Notes: a model not told the origin generated them from the letters alone. Positions 1 through 8,917 are shown, numbered from the stretch's first letter. The stretch is 64,000 nucleotides of DNA from Verrucomicrobiota bacterium (GCA_024233345.1 JACKPT010000007.1:62001-126000); one strand, 5' to 3'. Translations and numbers: made by a program.

Positions 1-1
1 G

Positions 2-1228
2 CCGACCGATGATCGGTCGGAGATCAAGGACCCGATCTCCCGCGCCCAGGTGGAGGCGCTGCGCAAGAATTGCAAGGATTTTGGGGTCACCCTGTACGAT
101 CTGGACAGCGAACACCAGGGCATTGTCCACATCATCGGGCCGGAATTGGGCATCACCCTGCCGGGACTGACCATGGTGTGCGGAGATTCCCACACCTCCA
201 CCCATGGGGCGTTCGGAACGCTTGCGTTCGGTATTGGCACCTCGGAAGTCGAGCATGTGCTCGCCACCCAGACCCTGCGCCAGTCCCGGCCCAAGACCTT
301 CAAGGTGGAGTTTACCGGCTCGCTCAAGCCGGGGGCTACCGCCAAGGACATGATTTTGAAGCTGATTGGCAAGATCGGCACTGCGGGCGGCACTGGTTAT
401 GTCATTGAGTACTGTGGCTCCGCGATCCGGGCCTTGTCCATGGAAGGCCGGATGACCATCTGTAATATGAGCATCGAGGGTGGGGCCCGGGCCGGATTGA
501 TTGCGCCCGACGACACCACGCTGAACTATGTCCTTTCCGGGGATAAACCATTCCGACCCAAGGGCGAGGCGCTGGATCGTTCGATTGCCTACTGGAAGTC
601 CCTGCCCACCGATGAGGGGGCGGAATTTGACCGGGAAATCACGTTGGACGCCTCGGACATTGCCCCCCAGGTCACGTGGGGAACCAGTCCGGGGATGGTC
701 ACGGATGTCTCCGGCACCGTGCCGGACCCCTCCACGGTGCCGGGCTACAGCCGGCGGGATGTGGAACAGGCTCTGGAGTACATGGGGCTTACTCCGGGAA
801 CAAAAATCACGGACATTCGTCCGGATACAATTTTTATCGGCAGTTGCACCAATGCCCGGCTGGAAGATCTGCGGACCATTTCCCGCCTGATCAAGGGCCG
901 TAAGAAGGCGGACTCGCTTCGGGTAATCGTGGTGCCGGGCTCCATGCAGGTTCGCCGTCAGGCCGAGGCGGAAGGCATCGATGAGATCTTCAAGTCGTTC
1001 GGGGCGGAGTGGCGCATGGCCGGATGCAGCATGTGCCTCGGTATGAATCCCGACCAGCTGACCCCCGGTGAGCGTTCCGCATCAACCTCGAACCGGAATT
1101 TTGAAGGCCGCCAGGGCAAGGGCGGACGTACCCATCTGGTCAGTCCGGAAATGGCCGCCGCTGCCGCAGTAGAAGGTCACTTTGTGGACATTCGCGAGTG
1201 GGAACCCTACCAGCAAATGGCTCGTTAA
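2..1228 (+). CDS. leuC: 3-isopropylmalate dehydratase large subunit, 5' end outside window
   Basis: Aconitase-family subunit that, with LeuD, isomerises 2-isopropylmalate to 3-isopropylmalate in leucine synthesis in the cytoplasm. The frame is open from base 2, and the residues before the first possible GTG (50) already match LeuC, so the gene is cut by the window edge with about 60 N-terminal residues missing. The LeuC signature GDSHTSTHGAFG is present. The three [4Fe-4S] ligands are the Cys codons at 845 (in GSCTN), 1025 and 1034 (CSMC). leuD follows after 24 bases, so the two are almost certainly cotranscribed. Identification is firm; the HacA/homoaconitase branch is less likely given the adjacent LeuD-type small subunit. 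Confidence 0.96.
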   Translation, partial: PTDDRSEIKDPISRAQVEALRKNCKDFGVTLYDLDSEHQGIVHIIGPELGITLPGLTMVCGDSHTSTHGAFGTLAFGIGTSEVEHVLATQTLRQSRPKTFKVEFTGSLKPGATAKDMILKLIGKIGTAGGTGYVIEYCGSAIRALSMEGRMTICNMSIEGGARAGLIAPDDTTLNYVLSGDKPFRPKGEALDRSIAYWKSLPTDEGAEFDREITLDASDIAPQVTWGTSPGMVTDVSGTVPDPSTVPGYSRRDVEQALEYMGLTPGTKITDIRPDTIFIGSCTNARLEDLRTISRLIKGRKKADSLRVIVVPGSMQVRRQAEAEGIDEIFKSFGAEWRMAGCSMCLGMNPDQLTPGERSASTSNRNFEGRQGKGGRTHLVSPEMAAAAAVEGHFVDIREWEPYQQMAR

Positions 1229-1252
1229 CCCTGATCCTGAGGAGAATCAATT

Positions 1253-1897
1253 ATGGAACCGTTTACCAATCACCGCGGGCTGATCGCCACCTTGGATCGC
1301 GCCAATGTCGACACCGATGCCATCATTCCCAAGCAGTTTCTGAAATCGATCAAGCGCACCGGGTTCGGCGAGAGCCTGTTTTTCGATTGGCGCTATCAGC
1401 AGGATGGGTCACCGAACCCGGAGTTTGAACTCAACCTGCCGGAATTCAGTGGCGCATCCATTCTGGTCACCAAGAATAACTTTGGCTGCGGCTCCAGCCG
1501 CGAGCATGCAGTGTGGGCGGTTATGCAGTACGGGTTCCGGGTCATTCTGGCACCTCGCAAGGAACTGGACGGGTCATCCATTCCCGCGTTCGCCGACATT
1601 TTCCGAAACAACTCGGTGAAAAACGGGCTGCTGACCATTGAGCTTGGCGAAGCGGAAGTGAACGCCATCTTCGATGCCGTGGCCCGGTTCAAGAATGTCG
1701 AAGCAACCATTGACCTGGACGAACAAAGGGTGGTGCTTCATCTGGACGAAGAAGAGGCTTTTCACTTTGAAATTGATCCGGTGGTGAAAAAACATTTGCT
1801 GCATGGTCTGGATGACATTGCCCTGACCCTTGAGCACATTGATGCGATCGATGCCTTTGAGCAAAACCACAATGTGCAGATACCCGCCCGGGGATAA
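1253..1897 (+). CDS. leuD: 3-isopropylmalate dehydratase small subunit
   Basis: Small (swivel-domain) subunit of isopropylmalate isomerase, partner of the upstream LeuC. It is 214 residues, normal for bacterial LeuD. The N-terminal NVDTDAIIPKQFL segment and the NFGCGSSREHA substrate-loop motif (about residues 75-87) are diagnostic. The ATG at 1253 has a strong GAGGAGA ribosome-binding site 8 bases upstream. Translation ends shortly before a hairpin terminator at 1950-1980, so the leu transcript probably ends there. No oddities seen. Confidence 0.96.
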   Translation: MEPFTNHRGLIATLDRANVDTDAIIPKQFLKSIKRTGFGESLFFDWRYQQDGSPNPEFELNLPEFSGASILVTKNNFGCGSSREHAVWAVMQYGFRVILAPRKELDGSSIPAFADIFRNNSVKNGLLTIELGEAEVNAIFDAVARFKNVEATIDLDEQRVVLHLDEEEAFHFEIDPVVKKHLLHGLDDIALTLEHIDAIDAFEQNHNVQIPARG

Positions 1898-1947
1898 ACG
1901 AGTCCGGACGGCTCCGGGCTTTGCCGGGGGGGGCATCTTGGGGAAAA

Positions 1948-1982
1948 GAAAAACGCGCACTCAACAGCGTGCGCGTTTTCGT
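1948..1982. terminator. Bidirectional hairpin terminator between leuD and the convergent PPIase gene
   Basis: Perfect 11-bp inverted repeat: AAAACGCGCAC (1950-1960) pairs with GTGCGCGTTTT (1969-1979) around an 8-base loop. The arms end in A-run and T-run respectively, so the hairpin can work as a Rho-independent terminator in both directions. It lies exactly between two convergent genes. Confidence 0.85.
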
Positions 1983-2003
1983 TGTTCGGGATTGACCCCG
2001 GAA

Positions 2004-3074
2004 TCAGTTGGCGGCTGTCGGATAGGTGACGTCGGCAGCTTCAATCAATTCATCGATGTAGCTGCGAACCACTTCCTGACGTTTTTGGTTGGTCAGGTAC
2101 TGCCCCAACCGGTCCTTGATCTCATCGAGAGGCATGCTGCCGGCTTCAGAACGGTCTGTAACCTTGATGAGGTGATAGCCAAATTGGGTTTCCACGATAT
2201 CGCCGACTTCGTCAATGGGCTGGGCGAAGGCTGCTTCTTCAAATGCGGGAACCATCTGGCCCCGACCAAATTGTCCGAGATCGCCGCCGCGGGAACTACT
2301 GGGGCAGGAGGAGTGCTCCTTGGCCATGGCCGCGAAATCCGCGCCGTCGAGGATCTGTTGACGAATCGCTTCCAGCTCGCTCTTCTTTTCGGCCTTGATT
2401 TCGTCGGTATCACCGGGCTCAACCGAGATCAGAATGTGGCTGGCACTCACCGTTTCGGGCTGGCTGAATTGCTCCTGATTTTCATTGTAGTAGGTGGTGA
2501 TTTCCTCGTCGGTGGCCTCGGGAATGGTTTCCGCCTGGGCATCAATCAGTTTTTTGATTTTCAACTCCGTACCCAGATTTTCCATCAGGGACGCTTCGGT
2601 CATACCCTGGGCGGCCAGAGCCTGCTCAAAGGTCATGCCGGGCGGGACGGAGGACTTGAGGGTGTCCAACGCTTCCTCAATGTCGGCGTCGGTGACTTCG
2701 ATGCCCATGTCCGCGACCTTGTCGATGAGTACTTTGCGGGTAACCAGGCTGTCGAGCATCTGGCTTTCGACCTGCCCGCGCATTTGCTGAATGCGCTCGG
2801 GCGGCATTTGGCTGCCCATCCGGGTCAAGACTTGGGCAATTTCCTTGTCCAATTCACCGCGGGTAATCGATTCGCCATTGACCGTGGCAACCACTTCGTC
2901 GGGATTGGCACTCACCGGAGCCTGCAGGTTATCGGTAATGTCGGCGGGGAGGGTGGGGATGGAGGTGTCCGCGGACGGGGCGGCCTGGTCATCGGATGCT
3001 TTGCTGCATCCGACGGTCAGGAATGCGCTGAGGGCCGCGGTAATCGCGGTGGTGATCAATCGACTGTTGTACAT
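2004..3074 (-). CDS. SurA/PpiC-like peptidyl-prolyl isomerase lipoprotein
   Basis: Predicted periplasmic parvulin-type foldase, 356 residues from the ATG at 3074, which has an AAGGAAAGG ribosome-binding site. The open frame extends further upstream but without a good start. The N-terminus is a lipoprotein signal with lipobox LTVGC (Cys23), then a low-complexity Ala/Asp/Pro linker. A SurA_N-like helical chaperone region spans roughly residues 55-190. A PpiC rotamase domain follows (about 205-300), with the conserved ASHILI and RGGDLGQFGRGQMVPAFE segments. By analogy with SurA/PrsA it should assist folding of outer-membrane or secreted proteins. It is convergent with leuD across a terminator. 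Confidence 0.88.
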   Translation of the reverse strand: MYNSRLITTAITAALSAFLTVGCSKASDDQAAPSADTSIPTLPADITDNLQAPVSANPDEVVATVNGESITRGELDKEIAQVLTRMGSQMPPERIQQMRGQVESQMLDSLVTRKVLIDKVADMGIEVTDADIEEALDTLKSSVPPGMTFEQALAAQGMTEASLMENLGTELKIKKLIDAQAETIPEATDEEITTYYNENQEQFSQPETVSASHILISVEPGDTDEIKAEKKSELEAIRQQILDGADFAAMAKEHSSCPSSSRGGDLGQFGRGQMVPAFEEAAFAQPIDEVGDIVETQFGYHLIKVTDRSEAGSMPLDEIKDRLGQYLTNQKRQEVVRSYIDELIEAADVTYPTAAN

Positions 3075-3188
3075 ATAAAACCTTTCCTTGTGTTGTGAGC
3101 TGAAAATTTTGCCTGATCCATGTGATCCTGTCAAAAGCCGTTTTTGCGGCAGCGGATCACGGGGCAAGGGTTTCCGGGGTCAAAGCGG

Positions 3189-3590
3189 TTAGCGCCGGAC
3201 GTATTGTCCGCGGGCGACCTTTTTGAATTTCTTGGATTCCCGGGCCAGGGTCTGGAAGATGATGGTATGAAAGGTGCGCGAGGTGCTCTGGTATCCGGCT
3301 TGCTGCACCTTGGCGGCAATCTCGCTCACCGTCATGGGCGTATCCTTGGTCATCACACTGAGCATGGCATCGGGGAGGGTCATGGTGTTGCGGGGGCGGG
3401 TTCGTCCCAAGCGAACACCGGCAATTCCCTGCATATCGCCGCCGGCAGCTTCAATCTGGCGGTCGATTTCGGCGACCTGTTGCAGCAGTTTGGCCCGCTT
3501 GGTGATCAGTTTCTGGGTGGATTTTTTACGCCGGTTGATTTCGGCGAGAATCTCCTGCGTGGAGAGGTCTGAGATGGTTTTCTTGGCCAC
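3189..3590 (-). CDS. Small coiled-coil plus winged-helix protein
   Basis: Unrecognised 133-residue protein. The GTG at 3590 is chosen because AGAAAGGAA lies 7 bases upstream; an ATG at 3650 has no such site. Residues about 12-50 are rich in Lys/Arg/Glu with heptad-like spacing (probable coiled coil). Residues about 68-133 resemble a HARE-HTH-type winged helix (DAMLSVMTKDTPMTVSEIAA, then a recognition-helix-like stretch ending ARGQYVRR). It may bind DNA or a protein partner; no function is known to me. It lies 74 bases downstream of rnc on the same strand. Confidence 0.7.
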   Translation of the reverse strand: MAKKTISDLSTQEILAEINRRKKSTQKLITKRAKLLQQVAEIDRQIEAAGGDMQGIAGVRLGRTRPRNTMTLPDAMLSVMTKDTPMTVSEIAAKVQQAGYQSTSRTFHTIIFQTLARESKKFKKVARGQYVRR

Positions 3591-3664
3591 AGTTGAGTTC
3601 CTTTCTGAACGGTTGATGCGTAAGACTACCCTGCCGTCAGAAATGTTCAAGTTATTCTCTAACG

Positions 3665-4345
3665 TTATGCTATTTTTGCAAGCGCCTTGACTGCGGCTTG
3701 CTTCTCTGCTTCGCGCTTGCTCGATCCACTTCCGGTTCCATGCACTTTCTCATTGATGAATACCCGCACGGTGTAGATCTTTTGATGCGGCTGGCCTTCT
3801 TCCTTAAGTAAAGAATACACGGGACTGCCAAGGTTATTTTTTTGCGCCCATTCCTGTAAGGCCCCTTTAGGATTATCCAGAGAATCCGTGTCGTCGGCAT
3901 CTTTACGTAACGGTAAGATCACATTTGCGAAGATGCAGTCCGCGGCGGGCATGCCCCCGTCCAGATAGGCGGCACCGAGCAGGGCTTCCATGGTGTCGGC
4001 CAGCAGCGTATCCCGTTCCATTCCCCCGGACTCCAGTTCGCCCCGTCCGAGCCGGATGTGGGCGCCGAGGCCGATGGCGCGCGCGGCCCTGGCCAGGGGT
4101 ATGGTGCTGGCCAACGTCACCCGGAGTCGGGTGAGCTGCCCTTCGTCCCCGGTTTCGCAGGTTCGGTAATAGAAATCGGCGGCCAGCAGTCCCAAAACGG
4201 CATCCCCGAGAAACTCCAATCGCTGGTGATCCTCTTCGACATCGGTTTGTTCGTGCCGGAAAGAGGGGTGGGTGAGGGCGGTCAACAGCAAACGCTGGTC
4301 CCGGAAAGTGTATCCAAGGCTGGTTTCAAGGTGGGTCATAATCAA
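3665..4345 (-). CDS. rnc: Ribonuclease III
   Basis: Endoribonuclease cutting double-stranded RNA, chiefly in rRNA processing and mRNA decay. It is 226 residues, the usual length. The nuclease domain carries the RLEFLGDAVL signature with E44 and D48, and the second metal-binding pair D117/E120 in DTMEALLGAAYLDGG. The position equal to E. coli Glu38 is Gln41 here, a mild departure. A dsRNA-binding domain occupies about residues 155-226 (alternating Lys-rich segment GSGSSKREAEKQAA). Its start overlaps the xerD stop by 4 bases, indicating translational coupling within a minus-strand operon with purC and xerD. Confidence 0.96.
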   Translation of the reverse strand: MIMTHLETSLGYTFRDQRLLLTALTHPSFRHEQTDVEEDHQRLEFLGDAVLGLLAADFYYRTCETGDEGQLTRLRVTLASTIPLARAARAIGLGAHIRLGRGELESGGMERDTLLADTMEALLGAAYLDGGMPAADCIFANVILPLRKDADDTDSLDNPKGALQEWAQKNNLGSPVYSLLKEEGQPHQKIYTVRVFINEKVHGTGSGSSKREAEKQAAVKALAKIA

Positions 4346-5229
4346 CCTCGGGGGTGAAAGCGGTGATGAATCTCTTTCAGGCGGTTCTGGTCGACATGGG
4401 TGTATTTCTGGGTGGTGGCGATGTCGGCATGGCCCAGCATTTCCTGGATCACCCGCAGGGGAGCTTGATTGGCCAGCAGGTGGGTGGCAAAGGAGTGGCG
4501 AAGGGTATGGGGGGATATGGGCCGGTCAATCCCGGCCTGGCGGGCATAGCGTCGAATGAGCGCCCAGATGGTTTTGCGGCTCATCGGTTTTCCTCCCCGG
4601 GTGAGAAAGACCTCCCGGACCTCCCGGTGGCCTGCCAATTGGGGGCGAAGATTATCGAGATACTCGCGAAGAAAGGTTGCCGCAGACCGGCCGTAGGGAA
4701 CGATACGCTCTTTGTCTCCCTTCCCGATGCAGCGCACATAGCAGGCATCCCGGTGGACCTGATCCAGGGTCAGGTGGACAAGTTCGGAGACGCGCAGCCC
4801 CGAAGCATAGAGTAATTCCATCCAGGCCCGGTCGCGGAGACCAAGGGGTTTTTGCAAGTCCGGTGCGTTCAGCATCCGCTCCATTTCTTCCGGGGAAAGG
4901 GTTTCTGGAAGGGTTTGCCAGAGCTTGGGCGCATCCATGGATTCGGTGATATTGATATCGAGCAAACCTTCCTGCTGAAGGTAACGGAAGAGCATACGAA
5001 TGGCGACCAGGCGCCGGGCCGCGCTGGCCGGGGCCAGTCCTTGCTCGCGATCATCGAGCAGAAAGTCGAGAATGATGGCCCGGGTCACTCGGCCGAAGGC
5101 CTCGATACGGTGTCGCATCAGGTAGCCGGTGAAGTGTTCGAGGTCATACCGGTAGGCATCCAGCGTGTTGGGACTGAGCCCCTTTTCCAATGCCAGATAA
5201 TCCAGAAACTGATCGACAAGCGTCCTCAT
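4342..5229 (-). CDS. xerD: Tyrosine recombinase XerD
   Basis: Site-specific recombinase that resolves chromosome dimers at dif, normally with XerC and FtsK. It is 295 residues, standard for XerC/D. The N-terminal SAM-like core-binding domain spans about 1-100 and the catalytic domain follows. All active-site residues are visible: R146 (ASGLRVSEL), K170, H241 and R244 (HTLRHSFATH), H267 (LGHADI) and Tyr276 (TQKYTHV). XerD is favoured over XerC by overall sequence feel, which I cannot test. It overlaps rnc by 4 bases and lies 16 bases after purC; it is not next to any integrated element, consistent with a housekeeping role. Confidence 0.92.
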   Translation of the reverse strand: MRTLVDQFLDYLALEKGLSPNTLDAYRYDLEHFTGYLMRHRIEAFGRVTRAIILDFLLDDREQGLAPASAARRLVAIRMLFRYLQQEGLLDINITESMDAPKLWQTLPETLSPEEMERMLNAPDLQKPLGLRDRAWMELLYASGLRVSELVHLTLDQVHRDACYVRCIGKGDKERIVPYGRSAATFLREYLDNLRPQLAGHREVREVFLTRGGKPMSRKTIWALIRRYARQAGIDRPISPHTLRHSFATHLLANQAPLRVIQEMLGHADIATTQKYTHVDQNRLKEIHHRFHPRG

Positions 5230-5245
5230 CCGGCAGCCCTGGCGA

Positions 5246-6142
5246 TTAGAGCTCCGGAGGCTTGCCGGTGAGCCGTTCGAAGGCCTCCAGGTATTTGTTC
5301 CGGGTCTGAAGGACCACGGTTTCCGGCAGGATCGGGGCAGGTGGCTGCTTGTCCCAGGTCAAGGACTCCAGGTAGTCGCGCACAAATTGCTTGTCATACG
5401 ACGCCGGCGAGGATCCGGGTTGATAGTGATCCGCAGGCCAGTACCGGGAGCTGTCCGGGGTGAGAATCTCATCGATCAATCGAAGCTGGCCCTGAGCATC
5501 GATGCCAAACTCGAATTTGGTGTCGGCGAGCAGGATCCCCCGGGTTTGGGCATAATCAGCGGCCTTCCGGTAGAGTGCGAGGGTGGTGGCCTTCAGTTCC
5601 GCGGCCAGTGCTGAACCCACGATCTCGACCATCCGCTCATAGGTAATATTTTCGTCATGCCCCTCGTCGGCCTTGGTGGCGGGGGTGAAGATCGGCTGAT
5701 CGAGGCGGTCGGCGAGTTGATATCCCGGCCGCAGGGTCAACCCGCAGACCGAGCCCCCGGCCGCATACTCCTTCCACCCGGATCCGATCAGGTAACCGCG
5801 GGCGACACACTCCACCGGCAGCACCTTGGTTTTGCGCACGAGCATGGAGCGCCCTTCGAGCAGCGACTGGTAGGGGGCAAGGCGGGCGGGGAATTCCCTG
5901 ACATCGGTACTCAGCACGTGGTGGTTGATCTCCGATCCAAACCGCGAAAACCACCATGCGGATAATTGGGTCAGAATCTTCCCCTTGTCGGGAATACCGT
6001 TGGGCAGGATGCAATCGAACGCGGAGATGCGGTCGGTGGCGACAATCAGATAGCCCTCCTCCAGATCATACAACTCCCGGACCTTCCCGGAACGCACCGG
6101 TATCAGGCCATCCAAGTGCAGCGTGGTCAGGGCCGGCGACAT
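5246..6142 (-). CDS. purC: SAICAR synthase
   Basis: Phosphoribosylaminoimidazole-succinocarboxamide synthase, which joins aspartate to CAIR with ATP in purine synthesis. It is 298 residues, the longer form of the family (the short form is about 240). Diagnostic segments are RSGKVRELYDL near the N-terminus, ATDRISAFDC, the CVARGYLIGSGWKEY substrate loop, and ADTKFEFG with DEILTPDSSRYW near the C-terminus. It lies 3 bases after the small lipoprotein gene and 16 before xerD, so it appears to be in one transcript with them; no other purine genes are in the window. Confidence 0.96.
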   Translation of the reverse strand: MSPALTTLHLDGLIPVRSGKVRELYDLEEGYLIVATDRISAFDCILPNGIPDKGKILTQLSAWWFSRFGSEINHHVLSTDVREFPARLAPYQSLLEGRSMLVRKTKVLPVECVARGYLIGSGWKEYAAGGSVCGLTLRPGYQLADRLDQPIFTPATKADEGHDENITYERMVEIVGSALAAELKATTLALYRKAADYAQTRGILLADTKFEFGIDAQGQLRLIDEILTPDSSRYWPADHYQPGSSPASYDKQFVRDYLESLTWDKQPPAPILPETVVLQTRNKYLEAFERLTGKPPEL

Positions 6143-6145
6143 GGA

Positions 6146-6481
6146 TCAGCGGCATTCGGGGGGCAGTTGGGCCTTGGCGCTGGCCACGCCGGGGCTGCCA
6201 TTCACATCAAATCCCGCTCCGAGAATGACGTATTCGACATTCTTGATGCCGAGTTTCAAACCATCAAATGTCACGGTTAATTTCCCCTGGGCCAGGTCAG
6301 CTTCAACCGTCTGAACGCCGTCGATCATCTTCATTGCGTTTTGCAGAGAATCCGAACAGGCCTGCGAGCGCAGGGCCGGGACATCAAAGACAAGCGTCCT
6401 GGTATCATTGCGATAACAACCAGTGGAGGCGGCTATCAGGGAAACCATGAAAATTAGTGTTTTGGGGTTAAATTTCATCAT
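6146..6481 (-). CDS. HMA-like small lipoprotein with an altered metal motif
   Basis: Predicted 111-residue lipoprotein: hydrophobic signal with Cys at residue 22 (ASTGC), then one heavy-metal-associated-type domain. The beta-alpha-beta pattern RTLVFDVPAL...SDSLQNAMKMIDGVQTVEADLAQGKLTVTFDG fits MerP/CopZ-like folds. However, the usual CxxC metal site reads SQAC, so only the second Cys remains and ordinary soft-metal binding is doubtful. The start codon could be either of two adjacent ATGs (6481 or 6478). It is the first gene of the run with purC, xerD and rnc. Function unknown. Confidence 0.72.
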   Translation of the reverse strand: MMKFNPKTLIFMVSLIAASTGCYRNDTRTLVFDVPALRSQACSDSLQNAMKMIDGVQTVEADLAQGKLTVTFDGLKLGIKNVEYVILGAGFDVNGSPGVASAKAQLPPECR

Positions 6482-6603
6482 TTCAGTTGCTTGTCTTTCC
6501 GGTTGTATTATGTTGGAGACATCGAAGGTGATACTTCCGTTCATTCCAGGAGTTCAAGACTTTTCCGAGGAACCGGGTTCAGTTTCGAGTCGATTTAAAA
6601 CTT

Positions 6604-6675
6604 AAGAAGGGCGTAGTTGCGTTTATCCCTATGGGGTTCCTCACCCCGACCTCCTTGGCGCGCTACGTCCTTCTT
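6604..6675. repeat. Long imperfect inverted repeat; possible terminator of the TPR gene
   Basis: Arms AAGAAGGGCGTAG (6604-6616) and CTACGTCCTTCTT (6663-6675) pair over 13 positions with one G-T wobble. Inside lies a second hairpin, GGGGT (6633-6637) with ACCCC (6643-6647). A run of seven T follows on the plus strand and TTAAGTTTTAAA on the minus strand. The minus-strand TPR gene ends 18 bases away, so termination of that transcript is the simplest reading. The branched shape is more elaborate than a usual terminator. Confidence 0.6.
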
Positions 6676-6692
6676 TTTTTGTCTGTTCTGGC

Positions 6693-8813
6693 TCATGGTG
6701 CGTCTGCGCTCTCCGCTGTTTCCTGTATGCGCTTTTCAGAGAGCTCCTGGGCGATTCTTGCCTTTCGGGCAATGGTGGGAAAGATCCGGTCGAAGGTATC
6801 GGCGGCGGACTTGTAGGCCTCTGCCGCTTCTTCAAAGCGGCCCAACTGATAGAGGGTGAGGGCCCGGTTCATCATCGATTCAGGATGGGGTGGATAAGGC
6901 GGTTCCACCGCCAGATCATAGTGCCGGAGGGCCTGATCATAGTCGCCTTTCCGGAAATAGATATTGCCGATCCGCCAGTCTGCCTTGACGTTGACTCCCT
7001 GTTTCCGGTCCAACAAATCGCTGAACATGGCGAGCGAAGTTTCATAATCGCCGTCCTGATAGTAGCGAACCGCCAGTGCGTTCACAGATTCCAATTGCCC
7101 ATTGGTCAAACTTCTCCGGCTGGTCAGGAGGTAACTCAAGCCCAGGATCATCACGGCGATGATCGCGATGGTCGCCAGGGTTACCTTGAACCGGTTGCGG
7201 TCGATCCACAGCGCTACGGGGCCGGCATTGGAGTATTGGCGGCTCAATGGAACGTCAAACCATTCCGTCTCAATCAACAGGGCGGCCCACAAGGTGGGGT
7301 TTGGTGCGGCTTGTTGTACACGGGATCCCGCTGCGGTTTTTACTGTGGTAATAAGCGGGGTGACCTTGGCCCGGTCCTCCGGTCGATGAACGGCGCTCAG
7401 CAGGTGGTGTACCAAGGCTGGGGGTGCCGCTTCCGGTGCTTCCGCCTCCCGGGGTACCCAGCCCAGGAGATCACCCCGTGTGAGCAACATCGCGGGAGAC
7501 AGCAGGCGCAGCATGGGCTCCCGGTAAGTCTCGTCCAGACGAGTGTCCAGCAGGGGAAGGCATTGATAAAATCCCGGTCGCAGATCTTCCTGGTCGGCAG
7601 CCCGGTCATCAAAGAGTCGGCGATCCTCACACCACAGGGAAAGCATGCGGTCCCGGAGGGCGGAGGTGGTCGATTCGAGCGGGTAGGGTTTCAGGGACTC
7701 CGCGATCCCTGCCTCGGATTGAAGAATCCGCAAGGCATCCAGTTCACCCAACCACAGGCTGATTTCGATCAGGTTATCCCGCTTGTTCCGGGGGCCGGTT
7801 TGGGGTGGCCGGCAGTGCGGCGGTTCGGTGAACCGGGATGGGAGTGAGTCGCTTGTGGTCAGTCGGGTCAGGTAGGAGGTACAGGCCTCCAGGCTGCTCA
7901 GCAGTGATCCGCGGTTGGGCATGGCCCTCCAGCAGGTGAGGAGAGCGCGAGCCACCATCCCATCCACCGGGTCATCGGGCAGAGGATGGTGTGGGTCATG
8001 AATGGGGAGCCAACGGGGCAAGTCGGAACCGGCTTGGACAGCGCGAAGATAGGAGAGCAGCAGAGTCCATGCGATGACGGGATCAACCCGGCACCAGGTG
8101 TTGATCACGGGCAGTAACTGGCGGGTATCCACCGCGCGGGGCATATCGTCGGATGCGCTGAACAGGCTTTCGCCATCGCCATTGCCGCGCAGCCGGGAAT
8201 AAAGCTGTTCCACCGCCAGCGCCAGGGCCGGCGCTGCATTCGAGGGCCGCAAACCCTTGGCCCGGCGCGCACCCTCGATATCGGCAAGCCATTGATGGGG
8301 ATCCTGCTCCAGAAATCCCTGGGCGTCGGCAAGTTGCTCGTGGTGCAGTTCGCCCCGGGTGGTGAGACAAAAACGGAGCTTCCCGTTCACAACCCGCCGG
8401 GTCATCAACACACTGTTCCTGTCGGCACCTCGAATCTCTTCGACTGCTTTCCGCCGCTCAATGTCCGACGTTGATTCGAGACGGGGGGGGGCGGCAACTG
8501 GAGCCTCACCGAACAGGATCCCGGGCTCCGGACATATCAGGACATGCTCTCCCTCCGGAGTTTCGAGTTTGATTCCCGATGCACTCCAGTAAAGAAGAGT
8601 GAACGACTCCGGTTGTCCGGGGTTGCCCAGATGTAGTTGCCAGGCATCCCGGTTTCCTTCCCGATGCAGGCATCCGGGCTCTGCGCACTGTATTACCGCG
8701 TCCAGTCCGCCCACGGCATGGATGATCTTATCCGGGGCCGGGGCGAGGGTCCACCCCGGCATCCAGGCGATGCGTTGTTCCGCGGGAACGCTCTGGCTCA
8801 ATTCATTTGGCAT
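6693..8813 (-). CDS. Membrane-anchored TPR protein of unknown function
   Basis: 706 residues from the ATG at 8813; no clear ribosome-binding site is seen there. The N-terminal two thirds match no family I recognise and look mostly soluble. One transmembrane segment lies near residue 570 (VTLATIAIIAVMILGLSYLL), followed by about three tetratricopeptide repeats (YYQDGDYETSLAMFSDLLD, IYFRKGDYDQALRHYDLA, LYQLGRFEEAAEAYKSAA). The layout resembles BatE/aerotolerance-type TPR proteins, where the TPR part acts as a periplasmic or cytoplasmic scaffold. It is divergent from the SH3-domain protein across 104 bases. Function not assigned. Confidence 0.75.
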   Translation of the reverse strand: MPNELSQSVPAEQRIAWMPGWTLAPAPDKIIHAVGGLDAVIQCAEPGCLHREGNRDAWQLHLGNPGQPESFTLLYWSASGIKLETPEGEHVLICPEPGILFGEAPVAAPPRLESTSDIERRKAVEEIRGADRNSVLMTRRVVNGKLRFCLTTRGELHHEQLADAQGFLEQDPHQWLADIEGARRAKGLRPSNAAPALALAVEQLYSRLRGNGDGESLFSASDDMPRAVDTRQLLPVINTWCRVDPVIAWTLLLSYLRAVQAGSDLPRWLPIHDPHHPLPDDPVDGMVARALLTCWRAMPNRGSLLSSLEACTSYLTRLTTSDSLPSRFTEPPHCRPPQTGPRNKRDNLIEISLWLGELDALRILQSEAGIAESLKPYPLESTTSALRDRMLSLWCEDRRLFDDRAADQEDLRPGFYQCLPLLDTRLDETYREPMLRLLSPAMLLTRGDLLGWVPREAEAPEAAPPALVHHLLSAVHRPEDRAKVTPLITTVKTAAGSRVQQAAPNPTLWAALLIETEWFDVPLSRQYSNAGPVALWIDRNRFKVTLATIAIIAVMILGLSYLLTSRRSLTNGQLESVNALAVRYYQDGDYETSLAMFSDLLDRKQGVNVKADWRIGNIYFRKGDYDQALRHYDLAVEPPYPPHPESMMNRALTLYQLGRFEEAAEAYKSAADTFDRIFPTIARKARIAQELSEKRIQETAESADAP

Positions 8814-8917
8814 GGGCCGGACTATACAGGAGGAAGGCGCCCGAGGAAAAGGATGAAGGATTGAATGCGAACAGAAACAGTGGCAGGGTTGCACAGATGG
8901 AGAAGGAGAGCGGTACA

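Noticed and set aside
1830..3098. Long plus-strand open frame opposite the PPIase gene
   Set aside because: It is antisense to a gene with clear lipobox and PpiC motifs, and its protein is unrecognisable; a by-product of G+C-rich codon use.
4342..5229. XerD as integrase of a mobile element
   Set aside because: Length, motifs and operon with purC and rnc fit the chromosomal recombinase; no flanking repeats seen.
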